DNA of 64,000 nucleotides from Limnocylindrus sp040397235 (lineage in GTDB: Bacteria > Chloroflexota > Limnocylindria > Limnocylindrales > Limnocylindraceae): assembly GCA_040397235.1 (NCBI GenBank), contig JBBAWH010000001.1:62001-126000 (forward strand), in the 5' to 3' direction. Below are positions 35,713 through 45,693 of this stretch, one piece after another. Position 1 is the stretch's first letter, and the number at the start of each line of letters is the position of its first letter. A program made the translations under genes and the position numbers. A model generated the notes under the pieces. That model worked only from the letters and a program-made list of their open reading frames with translations. It did no database searches and was not told where the DNA came from.

Positions 35713-37319
35713 AGCCGCGTCGAGCGGTGCCAATTGCTCGTTCAAGCACTGCGCGTAGCAGCTCTATTCTCGCCGCCGGTGCACTCGCATCACGCATCGC
35801 TGGATGGGCGCGCATCACGGTCCTCATTGCCGTCTTTGGGGCGACCGGAACGCTCGACCCATTCCTCGCCGCATTCCGCATCCCCGATATCGTGTTCGCG
35901 CTGGTTGCCGCAGGTTCCATTGCAACCGTCCTCGTGCCGCAGTTGAGTGCTCTGCTTGAGAGGGGCGAACGTCGCAGAGCGCAGCGGCTCGTGGGCTCAG
36001 TGTTCGTCACCATGCTCCTCCTCCTCGGCCTCTTCTCGCTGGTCGTCATCATTGGTGCAAGCGCACTTAGCGGCCTCTTGATGGGTGGATTACCGAGCGC
36101 CCAGCAGCGCGAGGCGTCAGACCTCAGCGTCATCCTGCTGGTGGCCACGATTGCGCTGGCACTCTCCGCCATTTGCGCCAGTGCCGCCGCAGCGCGATCG
36201 CAGTTTGGCGTCACTGCCATTACCGGCTTGGTGTACAGCGCTGGAACGATCGCCGGCGCGCTGATCGGCGGCCGCGCCGCTGGAGGTTATGGACCAGCCA
36301 TTGGTACGGCTGCTGGTGCGATTGCCGTACTGGTCATAACTGGCGTCGTGCTGATGCGAAGCGCCCTGCGTCCGGCACGGCCGAACTTCCGTGATCCACT
36401 CCTGCGGGATGCGCTTCGCTCGCTCCTGCCACGTGTCGGCTCGGTTGTGCTGGTCCAGCTGCTGCTCGCGTATCTCATTCTGCTCGCCGGAACCACTGGG
36501 CCGGGTGCGATCACGATTTGGTCGTACGCCTTCACCCTCCTGCAGGTGCCACTCGCCCTGGTCACCTCTTCGATTGGCATTGCGATTCTTCCGAAGGTGG
36601 CGGCCCAGGCGGCACGCGGAAATTTCGCGGTCGTACGCGCGCTGGCCGTTGCAAGCATCGGGGCCGTGATTTGGATGATGGCGCCCATCGCAACGCTTGG
36701 CGCACTCTTCTCGTATGACGCGGTGCGGCTCGTTGTTGGCGGGAACATCGATAACGCCTCTGCGGTCGCGACCGCAGATCTACTCCGGCTGCTCCTTATT
36801 GGCCTCGTCGCGCACGGCGTGATCTCGGTCGCGGTGCGCCTCTTCTACGGTTTGCGCGATACGGTGCGCCCCACTCTCGCGGAGCTTGGTGGGAATATCG
36901 TGATCTTCGCCCTGGCGACCCTCTGGGTCCCGCTCGTGGGAGTGACTGGCATTGCGACGTCACTCCCTCTCGGCACCTGGATTGAGGCGGTTGTCCTGCT
37001 TGCCCTGCTGGTTGCGCACAGGCAGATCCTCAACGCGGCCACGGTTGTTGGCATCGCTCTCTTTGCCGTCATTGCAGCACTCGTTTCGGCGGGGCTTGCG
37101 ACCGCGATCACACTGCCACTCCTTGAGGGGGCACGCCTTTCGGGGGTAATGCCAGGTGCGGCGGTTGCGACACTCGGCACCGTCGTTGGACTTGCCGCCT
37201 ATGTTGCCCTCACGATTCTGGCGCGCCGACGAGAGGCGCTCCCGCTGTTCCGCCGCATCGCACCACTCGCGCCAAAAGGGCTTCGGGCGCTTCTCCTGCG
37301 TGCCGAGGTGAGCGCATGA
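35709..37319 (+). CDS. murJ: Lipid II flippase MurJ
   Basis: The protein has 536 residues of the MVF/MOP superfamily. About 14 membrane segments can be counted. Diagnostic pieces are SRIAGWARITVLIAVFGATG, PFLAAFRIPDIVFALVAAGS, the charged loop LLERGERRRAQRL, and the C-terminal LFYGLRDTVRPTLAE. It moves lipid II across the membrane for peptidoglycan synthesis. ATG 35709 overlaps the xerC stop by 4 nt and its end overlaps femX, so wall genes are translated as a block. Confidence 0.92.
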   Translation: MKPRRAVPIARSSTARSSSILAAGALASRIAGWARITVLIAVFGATGTLDPFLAAFRIPDIVFALVAAGSIATVLVPQLSALLERGERRRAQRLVGSVFVTMLLLLGLFSLVVIIGASALSGLLMGGLPSAQQREASDLSVILLVATIALALSAICASAAAARSQFGVTAITGLVYSAGTIAGALIGGRAAGGYGPAIGTAAGAIAVLVITGVVLMRSALRPARPNFRDPLLRDALRSLLPRVGSVVLVQLLLAYLILLAGTTGPGAITIWSYAFTLLQVPLALVTSSIGIAILPKVAAQAARGNFAVVRALAVASIGAVIWMMAPIATLGALFSYDAVRLVVGGNIDNASAVATADLLRLLLIGLVAHGVISVAVRLFYGLRDTVRPTLAELGGNIVIFALATLWVPLVGVTGIATSLPLGTWIEAVVLLALLVAHRQILNAATVVGIALFAVIAALVSAGLATAITLPLLEGARLSGVMPGAAVATLGTVVGLAAYVALTILARRREALPLFRRIAPLAPKGLRALLLRAEVSA

Positions 37320-38253
37320 CGATCCGCCGCGTTGATCTGGGCTCTCTTGAGGCACAACGCGCGTGGGATGCGCGCGCCGTCGATGCGCCTGGCGGTGACG
37401 TACACCAGGGGAGTGCCTGGCTCACCTATCGAGCCAGCCTCGGGCGCGAAGCGATCGCGCTAGAGGCTGATGACGCCCCAATCGGCATCCTCTTGAATCG
37501 CGCTCCACTCTTCGGCCTCCCCAAAGGGCATGCGCCGCGTGGGCCACTCGCTCCGTGGGGCGCCACGGTCGCTCAGGCGGTGGCTGTTGCAGAGCGCATT
37601 CAGCGCGTCGCCACCTGGCTTGGAGCGGAGTACGGCCTCGTCGCACTAGATGCTGATCCGTGGCTGCCGGCTGGCGAGGCGACCGAGTCTGCGTTGCGTA
37701 ACGCTGGACTCCAAAAAACCGACGAGATCTTTCCCAGCCAACATGCGATGGTGCTGCGCGCCAGCGCGACCGGAACATCGGAGGCTGACCTCTTTGAGGG
37801 GATCACCAAGAGCACTCGCCAGCGCATCACGCTCGCCGAGCGTGCAGGGTTCGTTGCCGAACGGATCACGCACCTCACTCCTGCTCCTGAGCGCACGGCA
37901 CTCTGGGACCAAGTGCAGCTTTTACTCGAGGCCACGGCGCAGCGCAAATCGTTCGCGCTCGGCTCATCGGCATCGATGATCCGCTGGTGGGATCAACTCG
38001 TTGCAACGGAACGCGCTGAGATCCTCGCCGTCCGCGGCACCGCCGGCGCACTTGTCGCCTTCATCGTGATCTTGCGACATGGTGAACGCATCACCACCGA
38101 CGCATCGGGTGACGATCCCATCGCGCGGAGGGAGACCCCTGGTGCGCTTGCCCTGCTGCGTTGGACGGCGATCAAGATTGCTGCGGGGGAGCGCCGTATC
38201 ACCGATCTCGGCGGCGTGGATGTTGCTGGACATCGGGATGTTCCGGTTGAGGG
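37316..38253 (+). CDS. FemAB/FemX-family peptidyltransferase (3' end lost in the gap)
   Basis: The visible 312 residues cover the first GNAT-like domain (HQGSAWLTYRASLGREA, GHAPRGPLAPW) and most of the second (PSQHAMVLRAS, ITKSTRQRI, ITDLGGVDVAGHRDVP). FemX-type enzymes use aminoacyl-tRNA to add branch amino acids to lipid II stem peptides, so an interpeptide bridge is likely. The last part, usually ending in a GxxxFKxxFG-like motif, is hidden by the 100-N gap. The gene overlaps murJ by 4 nt. Reading through the Ns into the next gene is an artefact of the gap length. Confidence 0.82.
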
Positions 38254-38353
38254 NNNNNNNNNNNNNNNNNNNNNNNNNNNNNNNNNNNNNNNNNNNNNNN
38301 NNNNNNNNNNNNNNNNNNNNNNNNNNNNNNNNNNNNNNNNNNNNNNNNNNNNN
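38254..38353. other. Assembly gap (100 Ns)
   Basis: Exactly 100 Ns, the usual placeholder for a scaffold gap of unknown size. The left flank is a femX-like gene missing its 3' end; the right flank is murE missing its 5' end. At least the ends of both genes are lost, and more genes could be hidden. Confidence 0.97.
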
Positions 38354-39742
38354 TCGCGGCTGGTCACGACTGGTGGCATCTTTGTTGCGATCCCTGGTCG
38401 CACCGCAGATGGCGCAACGTTTATCACGAGCGCTGCTGAGCGTGGCGCAGCCGCGGTGTTGAGTGAGCAAGAGGGTGTCGCGATCGTGCCGCTCGTCGTG
38501 GTTCGCGATGCTCGCGCCGCCCTTGCCGTTGCGGCGGCGTGGTGGGAGGGCGATCCGGCCGAAGAGCTCATTGCGATCGGCGTGACGGGAACCGACGGCA
38601 AGACCACCACGTCAACGTTCCTCTCAACCGCACTCACCGCCGCTGGGCTGCGCACTGGCCTGATCTCAACGGCGATCAGCCGCGTTGGTGGCACCCAGCG
38701 AGCGGCCGCTGCGCATCAGACCACGCCAGAGTCTCCCGCCTTGCAGCGCGCGCTGCGTGAGATGGTGGAGGCTGGCGATGAGGCGGCGGTCGTTGAGAGC
38801 ACCAGTCACGGGTTGCAGCTAGAGCGCGTCGGCGCGATTAACTTCGCGTCAGCGATCTACACGACCTTCTCACCGGACCATCTCGACTTCCATGCGAGCC
38901 TCGATGCGTATCGCGCCGCCAAGGCGAAGCTCGTGGCGAGAACAGTGGGCAGCGCAGCGAGTCGCGCACGCCAACTGCCGCGTGTGGTGGTGGTGCATGC
39001 CAGCGACCCAGCGGTGCAGCCATTCGCCGATGCTGCTGCCGCTGCCGGGTTGCAGGTGGCCCGCTTCGATGCCTACTCGGATCACGAGGTGCTGATCAAC
39101 GGCGTGAAGGCGGAGTTGCGCCTCATGATGCCTGGACGCATCAATGCCGCGAACGCGGCCGCAGCGCTCACCCTCGTCGCCGCATGGGGCCTGCCACTCC
39201 CCGCCGCGATTGCGGCGGTTGAGGCAGAGGTCGGACCCCCTGGCCGAAGCCAGCTGATTGGCGGCACGCAGCCGTTCCGCGTCATCGTTGATTTCGCCCA
39301 TACGGGCCCGTCGCTGACAGCGTCGGTGGCGGTGGCGCGCGAGCTGTGCAGCCCCGAAGGGCGCCTGCTGCTCGTTACCGGTGCTGCAGGTGAGCGCGAT
39401 CCTGGCCGACGTACGGCGGTCGGGCAAGCCGCAACGGATGCTGACTTGGTGTGGATCGCCGACGAAGACCCGCGGGGCGAGGATCCTGATCGCATCGCGG
39501 AAGCGATCCGGGCCGCGCTCCTTGCCGCCTCTCCGACCCCAGGTAGCAGCGTTGAGATCCTCCACGACCGGGCGGCCGCCATTCGTGCGGCGATCAGCGC
39601 TGCCCGGCCGGGCGACGTCGTGCTTCTGGCAGGGAAGGGGCATGAGCGAACGATTGAACGCCTCGGCGTTGACGAGGCCTGGGATGAGGCGGCGGCGGCA
39701 CGTAGCGCGCTCTCGTCGCTCGGCTATTCTCCAAAACTATGA
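38354..39742 (+). CDS. murE: UDP-N-acetylmuramoyl-tripeptide synthetase MurE (5' end lost in the gap)
   Basis: The visible 462 residues start within the N-terminal domain (TGGIFVAIPGR). The ATP loop is GVTGTDGKTTT, with ESTSHGLQLERV and FSPDHLDFH in the central domain, and LLAGKGHE in the C-terminal domain. MurE adds the third stem amino acid to UDP-MurNAc-L-Ala-D-Glu. The specificity site reads DEDPRGEDP, not the DNPR of DAP-adding enzymes; it resembles the DDPRGEDP described for the lysine-adding Thermotoga maritima enzyme, so Lys or Orn is more likely than DAP. The TGA stop overlaps the rel start. Confidence 0.88.
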   Translation, partial: SRLVTTGGIFVAIPGRTADGATFITSAAERGAAAVLSEQEGVAIVPLVVVRDARAALAVAAAWWEGDPAEELIAIGVTGTDGKTTTSTFLSTALTAAGLRTGLISTAISRVGGTQRAAAAHQTTPESPALQRALREMVEAGDEAAVVESTSHGLQLERVGAINFASAIYTTFSPDHLDFHASLDAYRAAKAKLVARTVGSAASRARQLPRVVVVHASDPAVQPFADAAAAAGLQVARFDAYSDHEVLINGVKAELRLMMPGRINAANAAAALTLVAAWGLPLPAAIAAVEAEVGPPGRSQLIGGTQPFRVIVDFAHTGPSLTASVAVARELCSPEGRLLLVTGAAGERDPGRRTAVGQAATDADLVWIADEDPRGEDPDRIAEAIRAALLAASPTPGSSVEILHDRAAAIRAAISAARPGDVVLLAGKGHERTIERLGVDEAWDEAAAARSALSSLGYSPKL

Positions 39743-41994
39743 GCATTGAGCCGCAGCCAGTAGAGAAGACGCCTCGGGCCAAGCGCCCCGCCGCGGATCC
39801 GATCGCCAAGGTCCGCGCACTGGCGCGACCGGTCGAGTCACTCCGCGAGGCGCTGCGCGACAAGGTGGCCGCGGGGATCGGCACGGCGGAGGCGGCACGC
39901 CTTGTTGATGATGCCTTCCTCTTCGCCGTTGAGGCACACGGCGCACAGGTGCGTGCCTCAGGTGAGCCGTATGTGACCCACCCCGCTGAGGCGGCGCTGA
40001 TTCTTGCCGACCTCGGCCTTGATGCGGCAACCCTCGTGGCCGCGCTACTCCATGACGTCCCAGAGGACACATCGGTCACCACCGCCGAGATCGCAGAGCG
40101 CTTCGGCGATGAGGTTGGCACCCTCGTTGATGGCGTCACCAAACTGAGCAAGTTCTCGGCAATGAGTGCCGAAGAGCAGCACGCCGAGAACATTCGCAAG
40201 ATGTTCCTTGCCATGTCGCAAGACATCCGCGTGGTGCTGATCAAACTCGGCGATCGGCTACACAACATGCGAACGCTTGCTGCGCTCCCAGCAGAGAAGC
40301 AGCGCCGCATCGCCCGACAGACGCTTGAGATCTACGCGCCACTCGCAGAGCGTCTCGGTATCTGGCAGATGAAGTGGGAGCTCGAGGATCTCGCCTTCAA
40401 GGCGCTCGAGCCTGAGCGGTATCACGAACTGGCGAGCTTGGTTGAGCTGCGACGGGACTTGCGCGCTGACTATGTTGAGCGCGCGATCACAGTTCTTAAG
40501 CCAGAACTTGAACGCGCTGGGATTGAGGCGGAGTTCTCCGGCCGCGCGAAGCACCTCTACTCGATCCACAAGAAGATGGCGCGGCGATCAAGCGACTTCT
40601 CGGAGATCTATGACGTCTACGCCATTCGCGTGATTGTCGAGAACCTCCGCGATTGCTACGCCGCACTCGGTGCGGTCCATAGCGTGTGGCGACCGATTCC
40701 GAATCAATTCGACGACTACATCGCCGTGCCGAAGAACAACCTCTATCAGAGCCTCCACACTGCGGTCGTGGCGCTTGACGGGCGCCCACTTGAGGTGCAG
40801 ATCCGCACTCGGTCGATGCATGAGGTCGCCGAGGTCGGCATTGCGGCGCACTGGCGTTATAAGGATGGAACGCAACCAGACGCCGCCTATGACGCAAAGC
40901 TCGCCTGGTTGCGCCAACTACTGGAGTGGCAGCGTGACGTTACCGACGCCTCAGAGTTCCTTGAGGGCGTCCGGCTTGATGTGTTCCAGGATCAGGTCTA
41001 TGTCTTTACGCCGAAGGGTGACGTGAAAGAGCTTCCGGCCGGCGCAACGCCGCTCGACTTCGCCTATCTCGTGCATACCGACATCGGCCACCGCTGCATT
41101 GGTGCGAAGGTCAACAATCGCCTGGTGCCGCTAGAGTATCGATTGAAGTCGGGCGACATCATCGAGGTGGTGACGGCGCGCGGGAAGCATGGGCCGAGTC
41201 GCGACTGGCTCAATGTGGCCACTACGCGACAGGCGCGCAACAAGATTCGACAGTGGTTCAAGCACCAGGAGCGCGACGAGAACGTCCTGCACGGTCGTGA
41301 GTCCTTGGAGCGCGAGCTTCGCCGCCTCGCCCGCACCACCCTTGAGTCGATCGGCCGAGATCGCCTCGAGGAGGTCGCTAAGCAGATGAACCAGGGGAGC
41401 GTTGATGACCTGTACGCGGCGATCGGCTACGGCGCCGTTGGCCCACAGCAGGTGGTCTCACGGCTCGGCGTTGCCTCCGACGACGCGAAGTCACTCTTGC
41501 CGCTGAGCACGAGCGCCGCGGCGGTCGCCCCGGCTGAGCGAACCGGCGGGATCCGCGTAAAGGGTGTGCCCGACCTCTTGACGCGATTCGGTCGCTGCTG
41601 CCGCCCACTCCCGGGCGATCCCATTGTTGGCTTCATTACCCGTGGCAAGGGGGTCACCGTGCACCTCGCCAGCTGCGACGCCTCGACCTCCGCCCGAGAG
41701 GCATCGCGCCTCATCGATGTGGAGTGGGAGATGACGCCAGCCACCAAGGAGAGCTACCCAGTGACGATTCGCGTGGAGGGACTCGACCGCACCGGCCTCT
41801 TGACGGAGATCACCCAGGTGGTTGCGGAGCAGAAGGTGAACATCCTGTCCGCTACTGTTCAGACGACAGGCCAAACGAATGCGGAGATGTTGATGACCCT
41901 TGCCGTCGGCTCCATTAGCGAACTTGCCAGGCTGATGGCGCGACTTGAGCGCGTCCGCGGTGTTCGGAGCGTCTCGCGGGAGCAGCACCAGTGA
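39739..41994 (+). CDS. rel: Bifunctional (p)ppGpp synthetase/hydrolase
   Basis: The protein has 751 residues. After a 45-residue basic start comes the HD hydrolase domain (YVTHPAEAA, LLHDVPEDT, KLGDRLHNMRTL), then the synthetase domain (KHLYSIHKKMARR, EIYDVYAIRVIV, YQSLHTAVV), a TGS domain (VFTPKGDVKELPAGATPLDF) and a C-terminal ACT domain (VTIRVEGLDRTGLLTEITQV). Key residues of both active domains seem present, so it should both make and destroy (p)ppGpp. It is flanked by 4-nt overlaps with murE and hisS, as in many Gram-positive rel-hisS groups. Confidence 0.93.
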   Translation: MSIEPQPVEKTPRAKRPAADPIAKVRALARPVESLREALRDKVAAGIGTAEAARLVDDAFLFAVEAHGAQVRASGEPYVTHPAEAALILADLGLDAATLVAALLHDVPEDTSVTTAEIAERFGDEVGTLVDGVTKLSKFSAMSAEEQHAENIRKMFLAMSQDIRVVLIKLGDRLHNMRTLAALPAEKQRRIARQTLEIYAPLAERLGIWQMKWELEDLAFKALEPERYHELASLVELRRDLRADYVERAITVLKPELERAGIEAEFSGRAKHLYSIHKKMARRSSDFSEIYDVYAIRVIVENLRDCYAALGAVHSVWRPIPNQFDDYIAVPKNNLYQSLHTAVVALDGRPLEVQIRTRSMHEVAEVGIAAHWRYKDGTQPDAAYDAKLAWLRQLLEWQRDVTDASEFLEGVRLDVFQDQVYVFTPKGDVKELPAGATPLDFAYLVHTDIGHRCIGAKVNNRLVPLEYRLKSGDIIEVVTARGKHGPSRDWLNVATTRQARNKIRQWFKHQERDENVLHGRESLERELRRLARTTLESIGRDRLEEVAKQMNQGSVDDLYAAIGYGAVGPQQVVSRLGVASDDAKSLLPLSTSAAAVAPAERTGGIRVKGVPDLLTRFGRCCRPLPGDPIVGFITRGKGVTVHLASCDASTSAREASRLIDVEWEMTPATKESYPVTIRVEGLDRTGLLTEITQVVAEQKVNILSATVQTTGQTNAEMLMTLAVGSISELARLMARLERVRGVRSVSREQHQ

Positions 41995-43265
41995 GCGGCT
42001 TCCAGTCTCCTCGCGGACTTCGCGACCTGCTTGAGCCACTCGCGTCAGCGCACGGTTGGGTCACGGATCGCGCCTGGGCCGCCGCAGACGCCGCCGGGTA
42101 CGCACGCATCGAGTTGCCGATCGCCGAGGAGAGCGCGCTCTTTGAACGCGCCGTTGGTGGCACCTCGGACATCGTCGCGAAAGAGCTCTATCGGCTAGAG
42201 CCTCGTGGTGACGATGCGATCACCTTGGCGCTTCGACCCGAGGCAACCGCCGGCGCCGTTCGGGCCTACATCCAACACGGCATGCGCTCTCAGCCGCAGC
42301 CCGTGCGCATTGCAACTGTTGCGCAGCTCTTCCGCTACGACCGTCCACAGAAGGGGCGCTATCGCCAGTTCACGCAATTTGATATTGAGGCCATCGGTGA
42401 TGGTGGACCAGGGATTGACCTCGAGGTGATCGAGCTCGGCGCCGCGTACCTGCGTGAACTCGGCCTCACCGATGTGCAGGTGCATCTGAACTCTGTTGGC
42501 TGTGCCGCCTGCCGCCCGGCGTACGTCGAAACGTTGCGCGCCCACTTCACGCCGGTGTCCCAGGAGCTCAGCGCGGTGGATCAGTCACGACTCGCCACGA
42601 ACCCGCTGCGCCTGCTCGACTCCAAAGAGTCAGCGGCGGTGAAGCGCGCAGCGAGCGCACCGGCCATTACCGATCACCTCTGCGTCGAGTGCGCGGCGCA
42701 TTACGCGGCGGTCGCCGCGGGACTGGCAACGATCGGCACCACCGTTCTCCCTGAGCCGCGACTGGTACGCGGCCTCGACTACTACACCCGCACCGCGTGG
42801 GAGTACCTCCTCCCGGGGGAGCAGGGCCAGCAGGGGGCACTCGGCGGCGGTGGACGCTATGACGGACTCGTCGAACTGCTCGGCGGAACTCCCACACCTG
42901 CGATCGGTTTCGCCATCGGCATCGACCGTGTCGTGCTCGCGCTGGAGGCGCGCGGACTCTTGCCCGCAGTGTCGGGCGGCCCAGCAATTGTGGTCGCGGG
43001 CATTGAGCCCGATTCGGTGGCGAGCCGCGTGGCGATCGCCGGCGAACTGCGAGCTGCGGGGGCGAGCGCACGTGCCGACGTCAGCACACGCAAGATCGGC
43101 AAGCAGCTGGAGGGCGCCGTGCGCGATGGCGCGTTGGCGGTCATCATCGTTGAGCCAGATGGGCGCCTCACCTTGCGAGATCTTGTCAAGGCGAGTCAGG
43201 CGGAGCCAGCGGAGCGTGGCGGCGTGATCGCCGCGGCACTCCGCCTGGTGCAGAACGAGGGGTAG
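41991..43265 (+). CDS. hisS: Histidyl-tRNA synthetase
   Basis: The protein has 424 residues. Class II motif 2 is FRYDRPQKGRYRQFTQFDIE; the histidine-specific boxes are RGLDYYTRTAWEY and the glycine-rich GALGGGGRYDGL. The C-terminal anticodon-binding domain runs from about 325 and contains the short basic KIGKQLEGAVRDGA. The GTG start overlaps the rel stop by 4 nt. It charges tRNA-His; a HisZ regulatory paralogue is unlikely because the catalytic boxes are intact. Confidence 0.94.
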   Translation: MSGFQSPRGLRDLLEPLASAHGWVTDRAWAAADAAGYARIELPIAEESALFERAVGGTSDIVAKELYRLEPRGDDAITLALRPEATAGAVRAYIQHGMRSQPQPVRIATVAQLFRYDRPQKGRYRQFTQFDIEAIGDGGPGIDLEVIELGAAYLRELGLTDVQVHLNSVGCAACRPAYVETLRAHFTPVSQELSAVDQSRLATNPLRLLDSKESAAVKRAASAPAITDHLCVECAAHYAAVAAGLATIGTTVLPEPRLVRGLDYYTRTAWEYLLPGEQGQQGALGGGGRYDGLVELLGGTPTPAIGFAIGIDRVVLALEARGLLPAVSGGPAIVVAGIEPDSVASRVAIAGELRAAGASARADVSTRKIGKQLEGAVRDGALAVIIVEPDGRLTLRDLVKASQAEPAERGGVIAAALRLVQNEG

Positions 43266-43266
43266 C

Positions 43267-45119
<1,853 letters not shown>

Positions 45120-45123
<4 letters not shown>

Positions 45124-45650
45124 CGCTCCTCGGCCTGGGAGCCGCGCTGCTCCCACGGGTCAACAGCGTTCGTATCTGCGGGCGGCGCTTCGTAGGCGAG
45201 TGATGCACGACCATCAGAGGGGCTAACCGCGCCTTCATCGCCGCACTCCAACTGGATTTCTGGTGCATCGGCGTGATCGATGGGTGTTAGACGAATCGGG
45301 CCAGCCTCGCCATTTCGCGATGCGACGAGTACCTGCTCGCTCTGTCGGCCATGCCCCGAAATGAGCGCTGTGATCGTCTCTGGGTCAACGCCCGCATGGC
45401 TCAGCGGCAGGGTGATGACGGCCGTCGTTCCTGCAACCTCACCGAACGCATCGGCAGCCACTGCGGCGAACTCCACCGAGGAGGTGGCACGGCTCAAGGT
45501 AGGTGCAACTTCGCCCGTCGTAAGGCCCGAAATAAGGATCGGATGTGCGCCGCCAGACCAGGCGGCCTCAACCAGTCGCGAGAGCTCTGGGCGGGCGACC
45601 CCAGGGGCTGCCGGAGGGCCTGAAATGATGATGTGCGCAGCAACGGTCAT
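45120..45650 (-). CDS. Diverged MobA-like NTP-transferase fold protein
   Basis: The protein has 176 residues. HIIISGPPAAPGVARPELSR takes the place where nucleotidyltransferases carry an LAGGxSxRMG loop, and LPLSHAGVDPETITALISGH resembles the substrate loop of MobA/MocA proteins. The signature loop itself is missing, so activity is doubtful. The last 45 residues are acidic and unlike the family. The ATG at 45650 is preferred, because TATACT stands 7 nt upstream; the frame stays open through typA only by chance. It converges with aspS and diverges from typA. Confidence 0.5.
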
Positions 45651-45657
45651 GCCCAGA

Positions 45658-45663
45658 AGTATA
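45658..45663 (-). promoter_or_regulatory. Putative leaderless -10 element of the MobA-like gene
   Basis: On the minus strand TATACT, close to the bacterial consensus, is followed by 7 nt and ATG 45650. It lies in the 43-bp gap shared with typA. Confidence 0.5.
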
Positions 45664-45681
45664 CGGGTCGGCGAAGCGTGC

Positions 45682-45687
45682 GAGAAT
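45682..45687 (+). promoter_or_regulatory. Putative leaderless -10 element of typA
   Basis: GAGAAT is followed by 6 nt and ATG 45694. It matches the consensus at positions 2, 5 and 6 only. Confidence 0.35.
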
Positions 45688-45693
45688 CTCTCG

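Noticed and set aside
37316..39742. A FemX-MurE fusion protein of 808 residues
   Set aside because: The frame runs through 100 Ns; the two halves belong to different full-length families.
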